DNA of 64,000 bases from Labilibaculum euxinicum (GTDB lineage: Bacteria > Bacteroidota > Bacteroidia > Bacteroidales > Marinifilaceae), in assembly GCF_009795715.1 (NCBI RefSeq), contig NZ_WTCR01000011.1:115925-179924 (forward strand), in the 5' to 3' direction. Both the position numbers and the translations under genes were made by a program. This document shows positions 45,278 to 53,794 of the stretch, piece after piece (the stretch's first letter is position 1; every line of letters begins with the position of its first letter). The notes under the pieces are model-generated. The model was not told where the DNA came from, did no database searches, and was given only the letters and a program-made list of their open reading frames with translations.

Positions 45278-45932
45278 AGCTCTTTTCCAGTTTAAATATT
45301 TTATCAAAATTCTTTATTTCATCGTAGTATAAATCATTGATTAACCGATGGAAAGAAGGCATAATTTCAAATTTATCTGATTGAGGTGTAAAATATAACC
45401 AACCTATTTCTCCAAACTTTCTCAATGCATTTTCAATCTTCTTATTAACAAAATCAGTATCCGAAGCAATCAGATTTTTTTTGTTCTGCACATTAGCGAA
45501 CAATCTATATATTCCTTCCTTGTATTCTTCATAATCGTGATGTAACATTGTCTGTAAATCTTTTATTGAACCTACATGATCTGCCATATCAATATAGGCT
45601 AACAAAACTCCAACAATAACAAATTCCACAGGCAAATACTCTTGTTTGAATAAACTTACCTTCCCTCTCTCATAATCATCTTTTTTATCGCGGAAAAAGT
45701 CAATATAATAGTATTTGTTATTACTGTCATCTTGACCATATTCTAAACTGACACTGTAAAATGTACTGTAATAATCTTTTAAATCTGGACTTTCTTCAAT
45801 GAATCTGAAATGTTGTCTTTGTTCTGGATGTTGTTCCTGTATATAATAACCAGATTTTAACCACAAATCAGTTTCTGCAAATAATACTTTTGCCTTTTCA
45901 TTGTGCAAAAAGGCATATTTTTGATTTTCCAC
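45261..45932 (-). CDS. jetB: JetB-like KITE subunit of a Wadjet system
   Basis: 223 residues. Size, position between the kleisin-like and SMC-like genes, and predicted tandem winged-helix character (FVIVGVLLAYIDMADHVGSIKDL, NKKIENALRKFGEIGWLYF, FEIMPSFHRLINDLY) suit the JetB (DUF4194-like) accessory subunit. The pattern INDLYYDEIKNF at its end is typical of such subunits. It starts directly after the jetA stop (adjacent bases) and overlaps jetC. The call rests mainly on context. Confidence 0.7.
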   Translation of the reverse strand: MENQKYAFLHNEKAKVLFAETDLWLKSGYYIQEQHPEQRQHFRFIEESPDLKDYYSTFYSVSLEYGQDDSNNKYYYIDFFRDKKDDYERGKVSLFKQEYLPVEFVIVGVLLAYIDMADHVGSIKDLQTMLHHDYEEYKEGIYRLFANVQNKKNLIASDTDFVNKKIENALRKFGEIGWLYFTPQSDKFEIMPSFHRLINDLYYDEIKNFDKIFKLEKSYEREV

Positions 45933-47261
45933 CTAGCTTAGTTTTTTAATTTTCATATCCCACAATATTTTATTCTCGGAATATTTGGATAACGGTTGAT
46001 TCACTACAAATGCGTAATTTTTGCTTTTAGAGTACTTTCTTATTAAAATTGAAGCAATTTTCACTGCAATATTTATATCATCCACATCATTTATTATTTT
46101 ATCAAAATACAATTTGAAATCAATGTGTCTTTTGTATTCTAATTCTCGCTCTATCTCCTCTAAAAAGCTGAATAATTTACTTCTTTGTTTTATTGTTTTT
46201 TCTGCTACTTTTCTTTGTATTTCTCGTTCATTCACATTAGGCTTAGGGACATACATCTCTCTTTTATCCTTCTTATAATCAATCAAATTCCTTTTATTAT
46301 CTACAAAACAAAATTTGTAAGGCAAGTAAGGAAATGACCTTTCCAAACAAAAGTTTTTGGAAGCAGGAAATTTTAATTTCCAGTTAGGTTTGCAACCAAT
46401 AATTTGACTCTGTGAAAGCAATAAATTTAGTAGCTTATTGGTGTTTTTTTCAAATTCAAGTCTTGTCATGTTTCCATAAAACTGTCTTAGTTTTGGAATT
46501 ACACGTTCAATTCTTTTGCTTATCCGTTCGAAATCTAATATCAAATTATCAAGAAAAGAGATAACGCTCTTTTGATTTTGCAAAGATTGTTCTGGATTTA
46601 TTTCTTCACTCGGATCAATTCTATTAATAATGCTTTTTATTGTTTCAACATGGTTTAAAGATCCTTTAATTTTATTTGTTTGCTTATTTATTTCTTCGAT
46701 GTTTTCCAGTATGTTTTTTACAAGAACATCCCCATTAACTGTATCGTTATTAACCCCTGCTCTAAATTTTTTAATAACATTAATAATCTGTCTTTCGAGA
46801 CTTTCCAATTGACTTTCAATAAAACCAGTTAAATCACCGGTAAAAATCAAACTATACCATTTATCAAAAGACCTGTGTTCTAATAACGTTTTTTTTAGGT
46901 ATAGTAATTTTAATTCAATTTCTGATGGTTTTAAGTCATCCGTTATTTTTGATATGATTGTATAGCAAAAGTTCTTGGCATATTGAGTTAACCTATACTG
47001 ATTATCTGTTTCTTTTAGAAAAAACTCAGTTAGGTCTCTAATTACATTTTTAGCACCCTCTTTTTGTTCCTTTTTGTCATTATTTTTATGCAGAATTATC
47101 AGCTTTGTGATATCATCTTCCGAAAAAAAATCACTGTTTTTATTTTCTAGTTGTTCGTATAGTTTAAATATGATAATTCCATATTCCTTCTTTGGAATTA
47201 ATAAATCATATAAGTTTCCAGAATTAATTTGTGTTATATAATTCTCCTTGTTATTATTCAT
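45933..47261 (-). CDS. jetA: JetA-like kleisin subunit of a Wadjet system
   Basis: 442 residues, first gene of the leftward operon. Rich in Lys, Ile and Asn; helical throughout with coiled-coil-like stretches around 150-290 and a conserved-looking FPYLPYKFCFVDN segment. The N-terminal part (IIFKLYEQLENKNSDFFSEDDITKL) has winged-helix character as in kleisin-like JetA. I see no catalytic motif, as expected. The identification comes from operon order A-B-C-D and size. The operon is visibly more A+T-rich than its neighbours and lies next to an IS element, which suggests horizontal acquisition. Confidence 0.65.
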   Translation of the reverse strand: MNNNKENYITQINSGNLYDLLIPKKEYGIIIFKLYEQLENKNSDFFSEDDITKLIILHKNNDKKEQKEGAKNVIRDLTEFFLKETDNQYRLTQYAKNFCYTIISKITDDLKPSEIELKLLYLKKTLLEHRSFDKWYSLIFTGDLTGFIESQLESLERQIINVIKKFRAGVNNDTVNGDVLVKNILENIEEINKQTNKIKGSLNHVETIKSIINRIDPSEEINPEQSLQNQKSVISFLDNLILDFERISKRIERVIPKLRQFYGNMTRLEFEKNTNKLLNLLLSQSQIIGCKPNWKLKFPASKNFCLERSFPYLPYKFCFVDNKRNLIDYKKDKREMYVPKPNVNEREIQRKVAEKTIKQRSKLFSFLEEIERELEYKRHIDFKLYFDKIINDVDDINIAVKIASILIRKYSKSKNYAFVVNQPLSKYSENKILWDMKIKKLS

Positions 47262-47919
47262 AATTTAAACACAATAATGATTTAATACAATTTTAATATC
47301 GCTTTTATTATTAGCACAGTGTATTTTTTGGTTGCCCATAACAATTGGCTAAATCGCTATATTCCTTATACCACTTATCTGTTACTTTTCGTAAGTACTT
47401 GTTCTTGTTTTATATATCCTCCTATATACAATTTAGAGGAGCTTCTATTTTTGCAAAAATATTCTTCCTAATAGCATAGCAAATTTATAAAGCCCAACTA
47501 AGGTATTCTTTTTTACAGAGATAATAATAAAGGAATGTGATAAATATTACATAAACTATGAATTGTTTCACCCCAAGTTTTGATGTGGCAACATGTGTTT
47601 TGAGTGGAGTACTTTACCCAATCTCCTAGCAGTCGGTTTGGAAAGTCCCCTTTAGGGGATTTAGGGGTGTAAGAATAACAGAAGATATGTGGATTTCCTA
47701 TTTGTCATTCCTTCGGAATTTTACTCACTAACACAACTACAATATTTCAAGAATACCACTGAGATTGCATCTGTATTGAACCGAGGTTTTTTCGTTCGTT
47801 TAAAACAGACCAGCCTATCTTTCTGTCTTTTACAAGCTTATTTCTTTCACGAAAAATTAATTTTATTGCTATATTTAGGATTGTACGGTCAATAGTAAAA
47901 TGTACTGAAACAATCGCCC
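47262..47919. other. 658-bp divergent spacer between the defence operon and the AraC regulator
   Basis: A+T-rich; contains a dispersed C/G-rich repeat (47641-47669). An open frame at 47689-47895 (68 codons) lacks family resemblance and is not called. The promoter of the leftward operon must lie at its left end but I see no clear TAnnTTTG. Confidence 0.5.
47641..47669. repeat. Dispersed C/G-rich repeat (inverted copy)
   Basis: GAAAGTCCCCTTTAGGGGAT then TTAGGGGTG is the reverse complement of 17770-17796 with few differences. CCCCTTTAGGGG inside it is a perfect hairpin, suggesting a REP-type element. Confidence 0.7.
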
Positions 47920-48516
47920 ATGCATCAAAAAGATGACAGACTGCATACAGAGACCATTTACATTAAGAATATGGTTTGCAATTGTTGTGTTCGGATTTTG
48001 AGCATGTCGTTAAAGGAAAATTCAATTCAAGTCGATAAAATTCGATTAGGAATGGCTACAATTACCTACGATACTGATGAACTCGACATGGAAAAGATTA
48101 ATTCCATCATTCAGGAAAATGGTATGGAGTTAGTAGTTGGTCATGAACAAAAAATTGTAGAACGAATTAAAACAGCCGTTATCGAATTGATTCACCAAAT
48201 GAATAATGCCGACTCTATTGTTCAAAAATCGGAATATTTGGTTGGCAAACTTGGGTTAAGCTACCAGCAGTTATCCAAAATATTTTCGCGCCACGAATCG
48301 ATTACCTTGGAGCGATTCATTATTCTAAATAAAATAGAACGAATTAAAGAACTAATTGATCAGGAAGAATACACGCTCAGTGAGATTGCTTTCCTGATGG
48401 ATTACAGCAGTGTTCAATATCTATCCAACCAATTTCATAAAATTACCGGCCTTTCTGTAAGTGAATACAAAAAAAATAAAGAGGATAATAAAAAGCCCTT
48501 ACACTCCTTGTATTAA
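47920..48516 (+). CDS. AraC-type regulator with N-terminal HMA-like metal-binding domain
   Basis: 198 residues. Residues about 9-75 look like a heavy-metal-associated ferredoxin fold with the MxCxxC motif M18-V-C-N-C-C (ETIYIKNMVCNCCVRIL, then a beta-alpha-beta pattern), while residues about 95-185 are an AraC/XylS helix-turn-helix pair (LGLSYQQLSKIFSRHES, LSEIAFLMDYSSVQYLSNQFHKITGLSVSEYKK). This HMA-AraC combination is widespread in Bacteroidota as I recall. It would sense a metal such as copper or a thiol and activate nearby genes; the PqqD-led operon 186 bases downstream is the closest target. Confidence 0.82.
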   Translation: MHQKDDRLHTETIYIKNMVCNCCVRILSMSLKENSIQVDKIRLGMATITYDTDELDMEKINSIIQENGMELVVGHEQKIVERIKTAVIELIHQMNNADSIVQKSEYLVGKLGLSYQQLSKIFSRHESITLERFIILNKIERIKELIDQEEYTLSEIAFLMDYSSVQYLSNQFHKITGLSVSEYKKNKEDNKKPLHSLY

Positions 48517-48702
48517 ACACTCCGGATACTATTCCCTGCTTAGTAAAACCAAATATTATAACTTATTTACAAAATATTGTAATATTTATTCCCTGATACT
48601 TCCCTACCTTTTCAATGATATTTAAAGACTTAGCGTGCTTTGTTTTAATAAAGGCCCGAAAAGCACATACATCTTTAAAAAGTATGCATTAATTCCGAAA
48701 TC

Positions 48703-48945
48703 ATGAAGTTAAAAAGAAACGTAGCCGTCAGTGAAAACGGATTCTTATTCAATCCTGAAACGGGAGACTCCTTTATCGTAAATCCTATTGCAAAAGAAAT
48801 ATTAAACTATTTAAAAGAAGGATACGATATCGAAAAGATTAACCAATTAATACTCGATCGATATGAAGTAGATCTGGTGACTCTTGAAAAAAACATGGAA
48901 GATTTCTTAAAAATGCTCCAGCACAACGAATTGCTTGACAGGTAA
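48703..48945 (+). CDS. PqqD-like small protein
   Basis: 80 residues of the PqqD family: KLKRNVAVSENGFLFNPETGDSFIVNPIAKEILNYLKEG is the beta-hairpin plus helix of a RiPP-recognition-like winged helix, followed by the C-terminal helices (LILDRYEVDLVTLEKNMEDFLKMLQ). In RiPP pathways these proteins bind a precursor leader peptide; here no precursor gene or radical SAM enzyme is visible. It is the first gene of a rightward set; 171 bases without a gene separate it from the ATP-grasp gene. Confidence 0.8.
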   Translation: MKLKRNVAVSENGFLFNPETGDSFIVNPIAKEILNYLKEGYDIEKINQLILDRYEVDLVTLEKNMEDFLKMLQHNELLDR

Positions 48946-49116
48946 TACCGATTGAATAAATAAGTGGGCTGCATTTATTCACGGATAATTACATAGGGGG
49001 TTCATTAGCTTACTTTGTTCGGTACGCCATGCTCAACACTTCCTATTTATTCCATCGGCATTAGACCGGGTTGTTTTCGCTCGCCATAGCTCACTAATTA
49101 TTCAAAATGGTATAAA

Positions 49117-50163
49117 ATGGAGAAACCAAAATTTAATATCGCAGTCACAGGATTAAACAATACCGATAATCCGGGACCGGGAATACCTGTTATTAGAGGT
49201 TTAAAGGAAAGCAAAGACTTTGATGTAAGAATAATAGGTCTGGCTTACGAAAATCTGGAACCGGGCATTTACATGCGCGATTTGGTAGATAAAACCTATC
49301 AAATCCCCTATCCTTCGTCAGGAAAAGAGGCTGTACTTGAACGAATTGAGTACATCAATTCCAAAGAAAATCTTGATTTTATCATTCCCAATCTGGATGC
49401 TGAATTATACACCTTTATTCAATCGAAGGAAAAACTTGAGAAAATGGACATTCGAACCTTCCTGCCTACTATGCAGCAGTTCGAGGAACGACACAAGGCG
49501 AATCTTAACGAATATGGCGAAAAGTACGGCATTAAAGTTCCGCTAAGTAAATCAATTACCAGCAGAAGAGACATTGATGAACTAAAAGAGGATTTTGAAT
49601 ATCCCTTACTTGTTAAAGGCAAATTTTACGATGCTTATTTGGCCTATACTCCTGAACAGGTAAATACTCATTTCAATAAAATATCAGCAAAATGGGGTCT
49701 GCCTGTTATCATTCAGGAATTTATCCGGGGCACTGAGGTAAACGTTATCGCTTTAGGCGACGGACATGGAAATACCGTTTGTGCAGTACCCATGCGAAAA
49801 CAATACATTACTGATAAAGGAAAAGCCTGGGGAGGAATCACCATTAAGGATGAAAAAATGCTTGAATTAACCAGAAATTTAATCAGGCAAACCAAATGGC
49901 GCGGAGGAATGGAATTGGAACTGATAAAAACCAATCAGAATGAATATTTCCTGATCGAAATCAATCCTCGAATTCCGGCATGGGTTTATTTGGCTGTCGC
50001 AGCCGGACAAAATCTTCCTGAAGCACTCATAAAACTAGCGTTTGGAATGGATGTTCCAAACTATTCGGAATATGAAGTCGGAAAAATGTTTATCAGATAT
50101 TCCTTTGATTTAATTGGAGATATCGCACAATTCGGAAGCTTATCGGTTACCGGAGAAATGTAA
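49117..50163 (+). CDS. ATP-grasp ligase of unknown substrate
   Basis: 348 residues. N-terminal preATP-grasp domain (FNIAVTGLNNTDNPGPGIPVIRGL), then an ATP-grasp core: PLLVKGKFYDAY with the ATP Lys, IIQEFIRGTEVNVIALGDG, and the metal-binding ELELIKTNQNEYFLIEINPRIPAWVYLAV. It resembles the CarB-like branch, which includes amino-acid and peptide ligases. It would activate a carboxylate with ATP and join it to an amine or thiol. The adjacent decarboxylase-like gene (59 bases on) may act on its product or substrate. Confidence 0.8.
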   Translation: MEKPKFNIAVTGLNNTDNPGPGIPVIRGLKESKDFDVRIIGLAYENLEPGIYMRDLVDKTYQIPYPSSGKEAVLERIEYINSKENLDFIIPNLDAELYTFIQSKEKLEKMDIRTFLPTMQQFEERHKANLNEYGEKYGIKVPLSKSITSRRDIDELKEDFEYPLLVKGKFYDAYLAYTPEQVNTHFNKISAKWGLPVIIQEFIRGTEVNVIALGDGHGNTVCAVPMRKQYITDKGKAWGGITIKDEKMLELTRNLIRQTKWRGGMELELIKTNQNEYFLIEINPRIPAWVYLAVAAGQNLPEALIKLAFGMDVPNYSEYEVGKMFIRYSFDLIGDIAQFGSLSVTGEM

Positions 50164-50222
50164 AAGAAACAATCCGAAACAAACAGCTATCAAAAAATTG
50201 AAAAAACTTAACATACTGTCAC

Positions 50223-51569
50223 ATGAAGAAATTGGATTACGAAAGGCCTATACTCAATAAAGTAAACGCCGGCATGCCCGATAAATTCGGAATGAAGACT
50301 AAAACAGCAACTTTAAGTCATATAGAAGAACATTCAGTACACGACATCTTAAAGGAATTTGGTTCTCCGGTATATGTAATCTCGGAGCCTTGCATCCGAA
50401 AAACCTACAGAACCGCTTACAAAGCATTTTCAACGCGATACCCGCGCGTACAATTTGCATGGTCCTACAAAACCAATTACATGAATGCTGTTTGCAAAAT
50501 ATTTCACTCAGAGGGAGCATGGGCCGAAGTTGTTTCCGGTTTTGAATACTCCAAAGCAATCGAAAACGGTATCTCAGGTGATCAGATCATATTTAATGGC
50601 CCCGAAAAATCAAAAGAAGATTTAGAAAGAGCTATTACCGATGGAGCCATGATTCATTTGGACAGTTTGGATGAATTTTATTTTCTGGGGGAATTGGCTC
50701 AAAAGCTGGATAAAAAAGCAAATGTAGCATTGCGCATCAATTTGGATGCAGGTATTTATCCTCAATGGGATCGTTTTGGATTTAATCTTGAAAACGGAGA
50801 AGCATGGCATGCACTAAACCGTATTATGCTGCATGAACACATGGAATTAGTTGGCCTGCATACACACATGGGCACATACATTACAGCTGTTAGTGCTTAC
50901 GCAGTTGCTGCAAGTAAACTGGCAGATATGGCGGTTCGCTTGTTTCGGAAATTTAACCATAGTATAAAATACCTTGATTTGGGTGGAGGGTTTGCGACAA
51001 AGAACACGCTGAAAGGTGCCTATCTTCCGGGTGCAGATACATGTCCTTCCTTCGATGATTATGCTGAAGCTCTAACCTCTGCTCTTCTGGGAAGTGAATT
51101 GCCTCCTGACAAACTGCCTCTGTTACTGCTGGAAACAGGTAGGGCTTTGATTGATAAAGCCGGTTATGCATTAGGAAGTGTATTGGCAAACAAGCGTTTG
51201 GTTGATGGGCGCAGAGCTACGGTTATTGATATTGGAGTAAATATGCTATTCACCGCCTTTTGGTACGAACATGAGGTTTTGCCTACTAAATTAAATTCGG
51301 AGCAAACCGAAAACACAACTATTTATGGGCCTTTGTGTATGAACATTGATATAATTCGTGAGGCCATTCAATTTCCTTTGCTTCAAAAGGGCGATGCCAT
51401 TGTAATTCCACGAATTGGAGCCTATAACATGACTCAATGGATGCAATTCATAAAGCTTCGTCCACCTGTATTGTTAATTGATGAAGACAGAAAAATACAC
51501 GTGATCCGGAAAAAAGAAAGCTTTCAAGAATTTAATGCCCATGAAAATGTTCCGAAACATCTTAAATAA
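50223..51569 (+). CDS. PLP-dependent diaminopimelate-decarboxylase-like enzyme
   Basis: 448 residues, fold-type III Orn/DAP/Arg decarboxylase family. The PLP lysine is in FAWSYKTNYM, the phosphate-binding region in YLDLGGGFA, and LLLETGRALIDKAG plus a C-terminal CMNIDIIREA segment replace the canonical EPGR and CxSxD motifs in part. That deviation suggests a substrate other than diaminopimelate. It lies two bases ahead of the transporter gene, so the enzyme and transporter are co-expressed. It could be a decarboxylase or racemase. Confidence 0.82.
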   Translation: MKKLDYERPILNKVNAGMPDKFGMKTKTATLSHIEEHSVHDILKEFGSPVYVISEPCIRKTYRTAYKAFSTRYPRVQFAWSYKTNYMNAVCKIFHSEGAWAEVVSGFEYSKAIENGISGDQIIFNGPEKSKEDLERAITDGAMIHLDSLDEFYFLGELAQKLDKKANVALRINLDAGIYPQWDRFGFNLENGEAWHALNRIMLHEHMELVGLHTHMGTYITAVSAYAVAASKLADMAVRLFRKFNHSIKYLDLGGGFATKNTLKGAYLPGADTCPSFDDYAEALTSALLGSELPPDKLPLLLLETGRALIDKAGYALGSVLANKRLVDGRRATVIDIGVNMLFTAFWYEHEVLPTKLNSEQTENTTIYGPLCMNIDIIREAIQFPLLQKGDAIVIPRIGAYNMTQWMQFIKLRPPVLLIDEDRKIHVIRKKESFQEFNAHENVPKHLK

Positions 51570-51571
51570 TA

Positions 51572-53794
51572 ATGAAAGAGCTTAAACAGAACATACTATT
51601 TTTAGGTGAAGCGACACTAAACAGCTACGCTCAGGTATTTTTCTCACGAAACAAAGCCTTTGCAGTGCTGCTTTTGGTGGTTAGTTTTTTCGATCCATGG
51701 GCCGGAACAGCAGGTCTGATTTCCATTTTAACAGCAAATTTAGTTGCCGGTAAAATGGGTTTCTCTAGCTACTACATTAAAGATGGAAGCTATGGATTTA
51801 ATAGTCTGCTGGTAGGACTAGGCATCGGTTTATATTTTCAGCCGGGACTCGAAATAGCTGTTTTGGTGATTCTGTCATCCATTCTCACCTTATTCATCTG
51901 TTTATTTTTGCAGGGTGTGCTCGCCAAATACGCTCTGCCCTTTTTAAGTGTTCCTTTTTTGCTGGGCATCTGGATGATTATGCTGGCAAGCAGTGATTTA
52001 ACCTCATTGGGAATTAGTGAGCGGGGCATTTATCAGGCCAACGAAATATTCAGCCTTGGCGGTCAAAAACTGGTGAATGTCTATCATTTTATTCAAAATT
52101 GGGAAATACATGAATCAGTATCCATATTTCTAAAATCGCTGGGAGCTATTTTCTTTCAAAGCAATTGGCTGGCTGGTTTACTGATCCTGATTGGATTGCT
52201 TTTTTATTCCCGAATTGCCTTTACATTCGCCATTTTAGGATTCTATATCGCCTACTTTTTTTATATTCTTATTGATGTAAATATTAGCGGATTGGGCTAT
52301 ACTTTTATCGGCTTTAACTTTATTCTTACTTCAATTGCTCTGGGTGCTTTCTACCTCATCCCATCCCCTTATTCTTATCTCTGGATTATTCTATTACTGC
52401 CAATAGTTGTTTTAACAACACTCAGCAGTGTGCATTGGTTTGCTCCTTATCGATTATCGGTTTATGCACTGCCATTTAATGCGGTGACTCTTCTTTTCCT
52501 GTACATTCTAAAATTACGGTATCAGCCAAGTGAAAAATTGCAGGAAGTACAAGTGCAGCACAACTCTCCTGAGAAGAATTTGTACTATTTCAAAAGCAAT
52601 GCCCAACGTTTATCGGCAAATGTATTTACTGATTTTCAACTTCCGTTTATTGGAGAATGGTCGGTAAGCCAAGCCCATGAAGGTGAATACACACATAAGA
52701 ATGAATGGCGCCATGCCTGGGATTTCGTAATACTTAATGATGAGGATGAGCAATACAAAAACGACGGCGATTTTGTTGAAGATTACTACTGCTACAACAA
52801 AACTATACTATGTCCGGCAGATGGTGAGATTGTAAATATTCTGGATGGTATTCCCGATAATAAAATTGGACAGGTGAATTTAAATCAGAATTGGGGCAAC
52901 TCTTTGGTGATTCGTCACAACCACAGTCTTTTTTCGCAATTGAGTCATTTTAAAGAAAACAGTTTTAAAGTAAAAAAGGGAGATCTTGTTAAAAAAGGAG
53001 AAGTTTTAGGATTGTGCGGTAATTCAGGAAGATCACCCTACCCTCATCTTCACTTTCAATTTCAGGCTACACCCTATACTGGATCTGCAACATTGGATAT
53101 AACTCTTTCGCATTATATAGAACGGTTGGGCAAAGATGTAATTCTAAAATCGTATACGAAACCGACAACAAACACAAAGCTATTACGGGGAGAAATCCAT
53201 CCGTTATTGTCGCAGGCATTGGGATTTCAGACCGGACAGAAATTTACGTTAACCGTTGAATCCGGTCTCGATTCAAAACTGATAATTTTGGAAAAAAACT
53301 GGGATTTTAAAGTCAAGTCCGATGCTATTGGAAACACTTACATTCAATGTTTGCAAACCAACTCAAAAGCATTTTTCCGTGTAGAGGCAAATGTTTTACA
53401 ATTCCATAACTATCTGGGCAATAAACGCTCTCTACTCTACTATCTCTATCTGTCTTGTTATAAAGTTTATTTGGGATATTATCAAGATCTGAATGTAACA
53501 GCTGAAATTCCTCCGAATCAGGTTTTCAGTGCAAGAAAGCTTTTCCTGCAGGATTTCATCGCTCCCTTTTACATTTATCTGCAGTCCAACTATCAATTAA
53601 AATATCAAAACAAAAAGGAAGGAATCAACTCCGAAAAAATTGAACTCTCATCTAAAATAGAGTGTGGATATTCGACCAAAAGAGAACATCTAACAAGTGA
53701 AATAAAGATTGAAGATGGTGCTTCTCTTCAGATAAAAATTATTAGAAATGGTAAACTAATCGAAATAAAATGTGGAAACATGCAAGCATATTAA
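51572..53794 (+). CDS. Urea-transporter-like membrane domain fused to an M23-type peptidase domain
   Basis: 740 residues. Residues about 1-310 are about ten membrane helices with urea-transporter family features (YAQVFFSRNKAFAVLLL, SYGFNSLLVGLGIG, LGYTFIGFNFILTSIALGAFY). Residues about 345-510 form a LytM/M23 fold: H381-A-W-D384, then SLVIRHNHSLFSQLSHFK, LGLCGNSGRS and H492-L-H494. The last 200 residues are not recognised. The metal ligands seem intact, so peptidoglycan or peptide hydrolysis on the periplasmic side is possible. The stop overlaps the next gene by 25 bases. Confidence 0.82.
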   Translation: MKELKQNILFLGEATLNSYAQVFFSRNKAFAVLLLVVSFFDPWAGTAGLISILTANLVAGKMGFSSYYIKDGSYGFNSLLVGLGIGLYFQPGLEIAVLVILSSILTLFICLFLQGVLAKYALPFLSVPFLLGIWMIMLASSDLTSLGISERGIYQANEIFSLGGQKLVNVYHFIQNWEIHESVSIFLKSLGAIFFQSNWLAGLLILIGLLFYSRIAFTFAILGFYIAYFFYILIDVNISGLGYTFIGFNFILTSIALGAFYLIPSPYSYLWIILLLPIVVLTTLSSVHWFAPYRLSVYALPFNAVTLLFLYILKLRYQPSEKLQEVQVQHNSPEKNLYYFKSNAQRLSANVFTDFQLPFIGEWSVSQAHEGEYTHKNEWRHAWDFVILNDEDEQYKNDGDFVEDYYCYNKTILCPADGEIVNILDGIPDNKIGQVNLNQNWGNSLVIRHNHSLFSQLSHFKENSFKVKKGDLVKKGEVLGLCGNSGRSPYPHLHFQFQATPYTGSATLDITLSHYIERLGKDVILKSYTKPTTNTKLLRGEIHPLLSQALGFQTGQKFTLTVESGLDSKLIILEKNWDFKVKSDAIGNTYIQCLQTNSKAFFRVEANVLQFHNYLGNKRSLLYYLYLSCYKVYLGYYQDLNVTAEIPPNQVFSARKLFLQDFIAPFYIYLQSNYQLKYQNKKEGINSEKIELSSKIECGYSTKREHLTSEIKIEDGASLQIKIIRNGKLIEIKCGNMQAY

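Noticed and set aside
47689..47895. 68-codon frame upstream of the AraC regulator
   Set aside because: No recognisable domain, and it directly follows a dispersed repeat.
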